Origin: Olavius algarvensis Delta 4 endosymbiont
GTDB lineage: Bacteria > Desulfobacterota > Desulfobacteria > Desulfobacterales > CAJINA01
Assembly (NCBI GenBank): GCA_905176665.1
Contig: CAJINA010000149.1
Span: forward strand, 231,227-295,226
Reading direction: 5' to 3'
DNA: 64,000 bases
Numbering within the stretch: the first letter of the stretch is position 1; each line of letters begins with the position of its first letter. The translations under genes and the position numbers were made by a program. Positions 1 through 7,607 of the stretch are shown piece after piece. The notes under the pieces are model-generated. The model was not told the DNA's origin and ran no database searches. It saw only the letters and a list, made by a program, of their open reading frames with translations.

Positions 1-743
1 AGCTCTTCCCGGCGGTAGCCCAAGCGTTGGCACGCCAAGTCATTGACTTCTATGAATTTACCTGGAGATCCGCTTTCTGCTAACGCATGAACAAACACGG
101 CGTCGCTAATGCTGTCAAACAGAATCCGATAGCGTGCATCACTCCTCCTGAGGGCTTCATTGGCCCGGGTTTCTTCGGCTATTTTGTTTTTCAGCAACTC
201 GTTGGCGCGCACAAGGGCGGCTGCTTTTTCCTGCACTTTGGCCGCCAGGTCGGCTTTGGTCTGGTGCAGCGCCGTTTCGGATGCCTTGCGGGCATTGATG
301 TTGCGGATGACGCCCTCACTCCGCAGGTAGCCGCCCTGGTTGTCGAACTCACCATGGGCATTCACCTCCACCCAGTGACTGTCCCCGTTTTTGGCGAGAA
401 CGCGAAATTCCAGTCCGCGCGTCCATTTCCGCCGGGTTTCAACACCCTCTAAAAAGTAGGCGACCACGGCCTCGCGGTCTTCCGGGTGGATGAATTCAGC
501 AAAGTCACGATTTACGATTTCCGCGGGCTCATACCCGTAAAAGTCCATGCCGGGAAGTGTGATGGATGCAATTTTGGCAGCGCTGTCCAGGGAATAGACC
601 ACATCCGGGATATTTTTTAGCAATGTTTCATGGCTGGCAACCCGCGCCTCGAGGTTTTTCTTGAATCTCCGCTGAGTCTCGATCTCATTTGCGAGGGTCT
701 GAATTCGGGTTTCGAGATCCTGATAGGTGGGTTTTGCCGGCAT
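1..743 (-). CDS. PAS-domain sensor protein, N-terminal part (runs off left edge)
   Basis: The reverse strand is open from an ATG at 743 to the window edge, about 247 codons. AGAGGAAAC lies just upstream of the ATG as ribosome binding site. The translation begins MPAKPTYQDLETRIQTL, a coiled coil, followed by one PAS domain (KNIPDVVYSLDS, then YGYEPAEIVNRDFAEFIHPEDR, both typical PAS signatures), a second coiled coil (KADLAAKVQEKAAALVRANE) and the start of a second PAS domain (YRILFDSISDAVFVHA). This order of alternating PAS domains and coiled coils is known from sensor histidine kinases and diguanylate cyclases. The output domain lies outside the window, so kinase activity is only inferred. 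The protein is probably cytosolic, since no membrane segment is seen in the part present. Confidence 0.8.
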   Translation of the reverse strand, partial: MPAKPTYQDLETRIQTLANEIETQRRFKKNLEARVASHETLLKNIPDVVYSLDSAAKIASITLPGMDFYGYEPAEIVNRDFAEFIHPEDREAVVAYFLEGVETRRKWTRGLEFRVLAKNGDSHWVEVNAHGEFDNQGGYLRSEGVIRNINARKASETALHQTKADLAAKVQEKAAALVRANELLKNKIAEETRANEALRRSDARYRILFDSISDAVFVHALAESGSPGKFIEVNDLACQRLGYRREE

Positions 744-1135
744 GGCCGTTTCCTCTGTACGTAAGTGACTCGCATGGTTCCGTCCGGCCACAGGCAGCCG
801 ATTCCGGATGCCTGGTTGAACGAACGGTCCAACGGCTTTCAGGTATGGCAGGTTGCCCCTGTATGCCCGAAAGGTTTATGGTTGTGCTGCGTTGAATTTG
901 AGAATTGGAAAGCGAAATAGCGCCCGCGGCGGTGCTAAATAGTAAACATTAACGGAGGAAAACTGAAAATTGTCAAGGTAAGTTTTCTAACAGTTTGATA
1001 TAATATAAGTTTTTGAGCGTACCTCTCTGAAACGTTCTGCGGGCGGGAATTCGGGAGCATTGCCTTTCGTGAGGTCTTTAGGCTGTAGCTTCCAGGAAAT
1101 CGGCCTGATTCCAAACATGGGCGTGGGAGAGGCGT
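744..1135. other. Intergenic gap, no recognisable feature
   Basis: This gap of about 390 bases separates the start of the PAS sensor (transcribed leftward) from the end of the patatin gene (also leftward). It has an AT-rich stretch around 940-1015. Short open frames are present on both strands but none has a convincing start, composition or recognisable product. I saw no repeat of the families found elsewhere in the window. Confidence 0.5.
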
Positions 1136-2384
1136 TCAAGCCATCTCGGGTCGGGCTTCAATACCATAGACCGCGAGAATTTTGTTCAAGACCGCCTTGT
1201 TTTTGCGTAGCGAATTGCTCACGGATTCAAAGCCCCGGGTGGAAGCCTTGCGACGGTCGTTGAGCGAAAAGGGGTTCATGTCAAAAAAGCGGTCGTCATG
1301 TTCCGTGGGTTCAATCAGGATGATGTCTCCCTTGAAGTCCGGATTGTCGCGATAATGCTTTATCCCGTGCATCAGGCGGGTGTGCAGCATCGTGCGCATT
1401 TACCTGGTTGATCACGGCGGCAATGCCGTCCCGGGCGATGCTGATCCTTTTGCGGCCATCCGGGTTGTTTTCATCGAACGATGCGTGATTGAAGGGCCGG
1501 AAAGGATTGTAGCAGATGACCAGGTCCGCCCCCTTTTCAATGGCAAAATCCATGCTGGTTGTTTTGATGGCGGCGCCGTCGATATAATCGGCGCCGTCGA
1601 TCGTGACCGGCTTAAAGAAAAGCGGAAACGCGATGGAGGCCTGCATGGCTTTTGTAACTGTGGTGGTATTGTCCTGGTCATGACCGAAAATCGCCCGCCG
1701 TGCTGTGTCCAGGTGCATGGCGACGATGTACAATTCCTTCCCCGTCTTGCGGAACAATTCGTTGAAATTGTTGCAGAGTGCGTTCTTCGCAAAGTTCCGG
1801 CGGGTGGCGTGTTCAATACGGTCTGTTTTAAAGAGGCCGTTGGGCAGGTAGTGCCACGGCAGGGATGGGTGATTGACGGCCAATTCTCTGCGCTCAAAAC
1901 AGTAGGACGTGAATTTTTCGAAACCGGCGGCATTGGGATTGGTCGCGAACGCATACAGTTGCTGTCGAAATTGCTTGCGAAAAATATTGTTGGCACTGAC
2001 AAAACCCAAGACTTTCTTTGATGTGATCGACGCCAGATCCTGTAGGATATGCAGGGGCGTCTTCAGGATATCCGTCTTGTTGAGCGAGTAGAACTCGAAG
2101 GGTTTGACAGCCGCGAGGGGTCCTTTGCGGTCGATCATGCTCGTGTGGATATCCTCCACCGACACATTGTTGACCAGGTAGGCGGCGATGACGGATCCGG
2201 CACTGATCCCCACAAACATGTCGAAATCACGGACATCCCGGTTGACCATGAAACGGTCCAGGGCCCGCAGGCCACCCAGCTTGAAAGCCCCCCCGGAGAC
2301 GGCTCCGCCCGAAAGAACCAGGGCGATTTTCGGATTGCGTTTGGGTTTTTCCAGGTTGCTCTTCTGAACGATCGTAATTCCCAT
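1136..2384 (-). pseudogene. Patatin-like phospholipase, interrupted by a one-base frameshift
   Basis: Patatin-like lipases hydrolyse acyl esters with a Ser-Asp dyad. Visible are the oxyanion-hole glycine loop LVLSGGAVSGGAFK (residues 22-35), the nucleophile elbow GISAG with Ser61, and the Asp of a DGA triplet in YIDGAAIKTTS near residue 268. The frame starting at 2384 breaks near codon 329: it continues as NAHDAAHPPDARDK and ends at 1311, whereas the next frame continues naturally as MRTMLHTRLMHGIKHYRD and ends at 1136. Removing one A from the AAA at 1399-1401 (reverse strand) joins the two into a protein of about 415 residues. The catalytic dyad lies before the break, so the shorter product could still fold. 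An assembly error in the homopolymer is possible. The promoter carries the palindromic operator described at 2440-2456. Confidence 0.8.
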
Positions 2385-2439
2385 AGTCTTGCTCCGCTGT
2401 TTTGGGGAAGGGGTGTGCGTGTGTGGTCAAATGATCGAC

Positions 2440-2456
2440 ATAACGCATTGCGTTAT
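2440..2456. promoter_or_regulatory. Perfect 17-bp palindromic operator at the patatin promoter
   Basis: On the reverse strand this reads ATAACGCAATGCGTTAT, an 8+1+8 perfect inverted repeat. It overlaps the TATAAC -10 box of a promoter TTGCCG-17 bp-TATAAC directed at the patatin gene (reverse strand, about 2457-2485). An almost identical copy overlaps the promoter at 9438-9454. The size and symmetry fit a TetR- or GntR-type repressor site. Which regulator binds is unknown. Confidence 0.7.
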
Positions 2457-2539
2457 ACCGTATCTTGACCGCTGCGGCAAGGGAAAAGCGGCTCGCTGCG
2501 CTCGCCAGGCGGGAAGGTCGCAGGTAGAAGGCGGTAGTT

Positions 2540-2850
2540 GGAACCACGAGGTCGGAGGTCGGGGATCGGGAAAACCAGGGAGTCGGGTGTCTGGTGTCGG
2601 GAGTCAGGAAGGGCATGAGGTCGGAGATCGGAAGTCTGACATCCGACTTCTGACCATTGATCTCTGGAAGTTATGCCCTTGACGGGAGGGGTTGGGGGCG
2701 GGTGAACCAACCGTCTTGCACGCTTTCCTTTCAACAGTGAGGCGTCGTCATCATCACCCCCACCCGGCCTCGCGCGTCAAGGGGGAGGAGAAACCATTTT
2801 CAATCTCAGGGTTTGATGAATTTGCAGACTCCTGACTCCAAAGTCGACGC
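2540..2850. repeat. Degenerate GTCGGA-type repeat array
   Basis: The gap between the patatin gene and the acyl-ACP-reductase-like gene is filled with units such as GGTCGGAGGTCGG and GAGTCGGGTGTCTGG, followed by a CGGGAGGGG / CCCTCC-type G-rich element. Both recur in most other gaps of the window. No gene is seen. Confidence 0.8.
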
Positions 2851-4908
2851 TCAGCGTTTTTTACGCTCCTTCAGGGCGGCCTCACGGACGCGTGCAATTT
2901 CTTCGTCGCTTACCGTGCCATTGACCCCTGAAATCGATGCCAGCTGCATGCCGTGCTTGAGCCCCAGCCGGTAAATCTCTTTTACCTTTTCCCACTGGGG
3001 TTCGCTGCCCACCGTGTAGGTCTCAAAGCGGCCTTCCAGGGCCAGGATGATGGTCTCGGCCAGCCCGGCGTACACCACCTCCGGCGGCAGGCCGATGTCT
3101 TTCATTTCGATGTTATTGCCCGGCAGGAGGATTTCTCCGCTACGGATCACCAGTACATCCGGTCGTTTGACGATTTGGTCGGCTCTAAAGACCGAAGGCA
3201 GGGTGGTGTCCGTAACCACGCAGCCCGGCTTCAGCCGCATGATGTCCAAAACCTTGGCGGCTCCGCCGCTGGCGGCGATGACCACATCCATATCGCCCAG
3301 GTGGGTATCTGCCCGGGTAGAGACATGCAGTTCGACACCTTTGGTTTCGGCCTGCATGGATTCCTGCAGGGTGAGCAGCTTGGCCATGTTGCGGCCCACC
3401 ATGTGCACCTCTTCGAAGGCGGTGGCCAGCAAGCGGGCACAGATGGCACCAATTGCACCGGTGGCCCCGATAACCATGGTCCGGGCCCTTAAAATTTTGC
3501 CGTTCTTGACCTTGGTCAGGCCCATCCGGCGAACCGCTTCGGCCGCGGCCCAGAGGGTCGCCGAGGCCAGGTAGCTGTTGCCCGTTGTGATTGGCAGGAC
3601 TGCATGTTTGGAGACTTCGAGGCTGGCGGATCGCATCGCTTTGGGAAACAGGCCGATGCCCATGATCTGGGCGCCCAGCCGCCGGGCCAGCCGGGCGGCC
3701 ATCAGCAGCCGTTTGGTGGTAAACTCGGGGCCATGGGCCTGCATCTGCTCCGGGGTTACGCCCAATCCGATGAGCCACCCTTGGGCTTCCACGCCGGTAG
3801 GTGATTTAATGCCGGTTACCGGGGAGTAGACGAACGGGGGGGCGTAGGCCATCATTTTCTCGACGGTATCCATGGCGCCCGGGGCGACTTCGGACACGAC
3901 CTCGATCGTTTTCAGTTTCTTTAAAAAGGACTGGTTCAAAGGATAGACGATATAGGCAAAGCGGTTTACCCGGTGCTCCGTGCCGCCCGGGTAGAGAATA
4001 CGCGGCTCCATTTCCATCTCGCTGATCACTTCCAGTAGATCGTCGGAGCTCTCTTTTTCATCGGGCAGCTGCAGGGCGGCCATCAACAGGGCTTCCAGGA
4101 CACTGACGCCGATTACCTTGTCAAACAGCTTGGGTGTGGTGTCGATGATGACGCCCACCTCTTTTTCCTTGAGGTAAGCGACCCGGTCCGCGTACGCCGT
4201 GGTCGTGATGATGACCTTGCCGCGCAGGTCCGCCGCGCTGAGTTTATCAAGGTAGCGGTAGAAGCCGTAATAAGGCACCACCAGAACCTGGGCTTTCTCA
4301 ACCGCGCGCTGCAACAGGTAATCGGCGGCCTGTTTAACCGGTCCGACCCCGGTGACGGTGCGGCGTCCCGGGAGCCATTTCAAGGCCCCCTTGACCCGGC
4401 CGGCGTAGAGCTCGAGTTCGTTGTAAGAGCTCATCAAGCGCGGCAGTCCCTCTTCCAGCAGGGGATCGGCAAATTGCAGATTCGGGGTGTATTCCTGCAT
4501 GACACGGGCGATCTTGGAGTTGGCCATGCCGGAAAAAAAGAGCACCCGGGCATTGGTAAAGTAATTGCCGCCAAAGATAAAGTGGGTGTGCCGCAGGGAC
4601 CATTCGTGGCTGACATCCCGCAAGAGGCTGCCTACGGTAACCGGTGTATTGAGCTGCTTGGCCTCTTTCAGCAGCCGGGCTGTTTTGCGGTCGGGCATGG
4701 CCCGCGAACCGATGGTATAGGGGAATTGAATGCCACTCAGGCCAATGGCATCGGCCTGTTTGTTCCAGGTCAGCATGAGCTCAGACGCCCGGTCCAGGTC
4801 GCCGTCCACCCCGATGCGCTGGATGGCAAATTTCTGCCCCTGGAATTCTACATCAAGTTCATAATCGTCATTGCCTGGTCCCAGGCTGATGTTGATGATC
4901 TGTTTCAC
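2851..4908 (-). CDS. Acyl-ACP reductase-like protein, paralog B, active-site Cys replaced by Gly
   Basis: I choose the GTG at 4908 as start because GGGAGGCG lies just upstream and the paralog starts at the matching residue; the 19 codons before it derive from repeat DNA. This gives 685 residues. The C-terminal half (about 345-685) has the layout of cyanobacterial fatty acyl-ACP reductase (AAR): SPVTGIKSPTGVE, PITTGNSYLAS, the NAD(P) loop VIGATGAIG (about 480-487) and the final KEIYRLGLKHGM. The residue aligning with the thioester-forming Cys of AAR (ACFAEAM there) is Gly615 here (YAGLAETI), while the neighbouring paralog keeps Cys615. The N-terminal half has no function I recognise. It is the last gene of a leftward operon with WS/DGAT, ferredoxin and paralog A. 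Loss of the Cys suggests a structural or altered catalytic role. Homology to AAR is judged by eye from memory. Confidence 0.75.
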   Translation of the reverse strand: MKQIINISLGPGNDDYELDVEFQGQKFAIQRIGVDGDLDRASELMLTWNKQADAIGLSGIQFPYTIGSRAMPDRKTARLLKEAKQLNTPVTVGSLLRDVSHEWSLRHTHFIFGGNYFTNARVLFFSGMANSKIARVMQEYTPNLQFADPLLEEGLPRLMSSYNELELYAGRVKGALKWLPGRRTVTGVGPVKQAADYLLQRAVEKAQVLVVPYYGFYRYLDKLSAADLRGKVIITTTAYADRVAYLKEKEVGVIIDTTPKLFDKVIGVSVLEALLMAALQLPDEKESSDDLLEVISEMEMEPRILYPGGTEHRVNRFAYIVYPLNQSFLKKLKTIEVVSEVAPGAMDTVEKMMAYAPPFVYSPVTGIKSPTGVEAQGWLIGLGVTPEQMQAHGPEFTTKRLLMAARLARRLGAQIMGIGLFPKAMRSASLEVSKHAVLPITTGNSYLASATLWAAAEAVRRMGLTKVKNGKILRARTMVIGATGAIGAICARLLATAFEEVHMVGRNMAKLLTLQESMQAETKGVELHVSTRADTHLGDMDVVIAASGGAAKVLDIMRLKPGCVVTDTTLPSVFRADQIVKRPDVLVIRSGEILLPGNNIEMKDIGLPPEVVYAGLAETIILALEGRFETYTVGSEPQWEKVKEIYRLGLKHGMQLASISGVNGTVSDEEIARVREAALKERKKR

Positions 4909-4924
4909 GAACGCCTCCCGGCTT

Positions 4925-5118
4925 ATTGATGTTTCCTGACGCCTGACTCCCGATTCCCGACGCATTGGCCTTTCTGACGCCGGACACCTGATTCCAATGT
5001 TTCCTTCAGCTTTTTACCTGCCACTCACCTGAAATTTCGGCCGTTCACCCGCCCCCAACCCCTCCCGTCAAGGGAGGGGCGTGTTTCTGACCCCTGACCC
5101 CTGACGCCGGACTCCTGG
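4925..5118. repeat. Degenerate GACTCCTGAC-type repeat array between the two paralogs
   Basis: The gap carries the complementary orientation of the GTCRGGA family (TGACGCCTGACTCCCGATTCC) and a CCCTCCCGTCAAGGGAGGGG palindrome. It separates two genes of one apparent operon, so it is probably transcribed. Confidence 0.75.
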
Positions 5119-5120
5119 CT

Positions 5121-7157
5121 TCAGACCTCCGACTTCTGACCACTTGCTGTGCGGGCCTCCAATGCCAGCCGTTTGACCTCGGCGATGTCTTCATCCGTGA
5201 AGACACCGTTGACCCCCGAGATGGCCGCCAGTTTCATGCCGTGCTTGAGACCCAGCTTGTAGATCTCCCTGACCTTTTCCCATTCGATGTCCCGGCCGAT
5301 GGTTTCAGCCAGGCAGGCGTAGGCCACCTTATGCGGCAGGCCGATGCTTTTCATTTCCGGGTTGCCGGGCAGTTCGATCTCGCCCGATTCGATGACCAGC
5401 ACATCCGGGCGCTTGGCAACGTCTTCCGGCGACAGGTCCAGGGGCCGGGCCACATCGGTAATAACGCAGCCGGGTTTGACATTCGTAATGTCCAGGACCT
5501 TTTTACCGGCGCCGGACGTGGCTGTCACGATGACATCCATATCCGCCACGAACTTATCGGGCTGCGTGGTTACCTTGATGGAAACACCCGGTGTCTCTTT
5601 AAGTATGGACTCCTTCATCGCCAGCAGTTTGGCGGTATTGCGGCCAACCAGACAAACCTCTTCAAACGCTTTGGCCAGCAGGCGGGCGCAGACCGACCCA
5701 ATGGCGCCGGTGGCCCCGAGAACCATGGTTTTACCAGCGATCTTCTTGCCTTTTTCCACCTTGATCAAACCCATGCGCCGGACGGCGTCGGCCGCGGCCC
5801 ACAGGGCCCCGGACGCGGAATAGCTGTTGCCGGTGGTGATGGGGAGCTGGGCTTTTTTGGCCACGGTAACCCCGGCGTCGCCCACCACTTTTGTAAAGGC
5901 GCCCAGGCCCATGATCTGGGCCCCCATGCGCTTGGCCATCCGCGCGGCCTGGAGCAGGCGTTTATAGGTGAATTCAGGCTTGTGTGCCAGCATCTGCTTC
6001 GGTGTGCCGCCCACGGTAATCAGCCACCCCTCGGTTTCCACGCCGGTTGGAGATTTGATGCCGGTAACCCGCGAGTAAACCCACGGGGGCGCATAGGCGA
6101 TCACTTTCTCGACGGCATCGAGAAAGGCCGGGGGGGTAAAACTCACCATGAAATCTACGGCCTTGTCTTTTTTCAGGAATTCTTTGGAAAGGGGGTGGAT
6201 TACAAAGGCAAACCGGTTCACCCGCCGGGGATTACCGGATGGGTAGACCACCCGCGGGTCCATCTTCTGGGTGCTGATGATTTCCAGCAGGTCATCGGCG
6301 CGGATGTTGTCGCGTTTTTTCCCCAGGGCGGCGATAATCAAAGCCTCCAGGACATTGGGTGCCACCACCCGTTCCAGGATTTTGGGCGTTGTGTCGATGA
6401 TGACGTCGACACCCCGTTCTTTCAGGAATTCAACCCGGTCGTCATAAGCCGTCGAGGTGATGATGATTTTCCCACCCAGTTCCTCCAGGGAGGTGTCCTC
6501 CAGGTAATCGTAAAAATTGTACGATGGCACAACAATGATGTTGGCTTTCTGCATGGCCTTTTTCAGGATGTAGCCATTCCAGGCCTGCAGGGGCACCACC
6601 GATGAGGTCAGCCGTTTGCTGGGAATCCATTGCAGCACCTCGTGGGCGCTGTGGGCGTATTTTTTCAAGCCTTCCAGAGAGTTTACAAACTTGGAAATCC
6701 CGTTTTCGAGAACCGGGTCGGCAAAGGTCAGGTTGTCGGTAAACTCCGACATGACCCGGGCAATCCGGTAGTTGGACATCCCGGAGAGAAAGAGCACCCG
6801 GGCTTCGTCAAAATAGTTGCCGAATTTATACTCGATAAAGCGCAGGGACCACTCAAAGGAGACATCGCGCAGGGCACTGCCCAGGGTCACGGGGGTTTGG
6901 ATCCGGGAACCCAGCTTGCGGAGTTTGTCCACGTGCTTGCGGGTGAGGTAACGGGGGCCGAAGCCGTACGGGAATTTAACGCATCCCAGGCCGATGGCAT
7001 CCGCCTCTTTGTCCCAGCGCAGCAGCATCTCGGCTGCTTTTTCCATGTCGCCGTCGGTCCCGAGGCGGATGACGTTGAATTCCTGCCCCAGAAACTCGGT
7101 CTCAAATTCATAATCATGCTCACTCGATCCCAGACTGATACTGACGATTTGCTTCAA
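5121..7157 (-). CDS. Acyl-ACP reductase-like protein, paralog A, with conserved active-site Cys
   Basis: The likely start is TTG at 7157, preceded by GGAGG at correct spacing; a TTG at 7184 lacks a ribosome site. The product has about 678 residues, twice the length of cyanobacterial acyl-ACP reductase (AAR, about 340). The C-terminal half matches AAR in order: SRVTGIKSPTGVE, GAQIMGLGAF, PITTGNSYSAS (about 440), VLGATGAIGS (NAD(P) loop, about 480) and YACLAETI. Cys615 aligns with the catalytic Cys of AAR (ACFAEAM). AAR reduces long-chain acyl-ACP to fatty aldehyde with NADPH. The N-terminal half is shared only with paralog B here and contains SLGSSEHDYEFETEFLGQEF and LSGMSNYRIARVMSEF. Its job is unknown. 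Position behind WS/DGAT and ferredoxin genes suggests it feeds aldehyde or alcohol to wax ester synthesis. Databases often name such proteins shikimate dehydrogenase-like from the Rossmann fold. Confidence 0.78.
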   Translation of the reverse strand: MKQIVSISLGSSEHDYEFETEFLGQEFNVIRLGTDGDMEKAAEMLLRWDKEADAIGLGCVKFPYGFGPRYLTRKHVDKLRKLGSRIQTPVTLGSALRDVSFEWSLRFIEYKFGNYFDEARVLFLSGMSNYRIARVMSEFTDNLTFADPVLENGISKFVNSLEGLKKYAHSAHEVLQWIPSKRLTSSVVPLQAWNGYILKKAMQKANIIVVPSYNFYDYLEDTSLEELGGKIIITSTAYDDRVEFLKERGVDVIIDTTPKILERVVAPNVLEALIIAALGKKRDNIRADDLLEIISTQKMDPRVVYPSGNPRRVNRFAFVIHPLSKEFLKKDKAVDFMVSFTPPAFLDAVEKVIAYAPPWVYSRVTGIKSPTGVETEGWLITVGGTPKQMLAHKPEFTYKRLLQAARMAKRMGAQIMGLGAFTKVVGDAGVTVAKKAQLPITTGNSYSASGALWAAADAVRRMGLIKVEKGKKIAGKTMVLGATGAIGSVCARLLAKAFEEVCLVGRNTAKLLAMKESILKETPGVSIKVTTQPDKFVADMDVIVTATSGAGKKVLDITNVKPGCVITDVARPLDLSPEDVAKRPDVLVIESGEIELPGNPEMKSIGLPHKVAYACLAETIGRDIEWEKVREIYKLGLKHGMKLAAISGVNGVFTDEDIAEVKRLALEARTASGQKSEV

Positions 7158-7307
7158 GGTAACCTCCGGTATCGTTACATCCAAGCGCTTTTCAATAGTC
7201 TTGCGCGTGTCGTATTTTTGAAACTATAAAAAGTCATCGCGTGTTAAATTCGAAACAATGTCAAAATTCAAAATCCAAAACGGCAAACATTTTCAAATCC
7301 CGTTATT

Positions 7308-7607
7308 CTATTTGCTGCAACCGGCGTTTTGTTTTTTCGGATTTGCAGCGTCCGCCTTGAGAACATTCCGGATTTCGGACTTAAGGCCATTGTCCCTGAT
7401 GGCATCTACAGGGCATATCGCCATCGCCTCACGGCACAGCGATTCTTCATCCCGATCTGCCGGCTGCTTGCAAACATACTCGTACCCCTCTTCCAGATTG
7501 GAAGCAAAATTCGCCGGGGCAATTTCCGGGCAGATGGTGCAGCCAATACAGCGCGTGTTTACATAAAACCGCCCGGGGGCATTTTCAACGATCTTGGCCG
7601 ACATCAT
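7308..7607 (-). CDS. Single [4Fe-4S] ferredoxin
   Basis: A 99-residue protein with CIGCTICPE (residues 19-27) and a distal CREAMAICPVDAI. The CxxCxxC plus distal CP pattern binds one [4Fe-4S] cluster, as in the monocluster ferredoxins of sulfate reducers and Pyrococcus. The extra cysteines at VCKQ and LCRE could form the disulfide known from that family. The start overlaps the stop of the WS/DGAT gene by four bases (ATGA type), so the two are translationally coupled. It probably carries low-potential electrons to the acyl-reducing enzymes encoded next to it; that partner is an inference. The Lys- and Asn-rich tail after residue 75 is not part of the fold. Confidence 0.85.
   Translation of the reverse strand: MMSAKIVENAPGRFYVNTRCIGCTICPEIAPANFASNLEEGYEYVCKQPADRDEESLCREAMAICPVDAIRDNGLKSEIRNVLKADAANPKKQNAGCSK

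Noticed and set aside
4909..4965. ATG start at 4965 for the second reductase-like gene
   Set aside because: The 19 extra codons lie in repeat-array DNA; GTG 4908 has GGGAGGCG upstream and matches the paralog's start.
5241..6605. Long open frame on the + strand (454 codons) opposite the acyl-ACP-reductase-like gene
   Set aside because: Composition is typical of an antisense shadow (His/Gln/Gly-rich, no motif), while the reverse strand encodes a clear paralog of the neighbouring gene.
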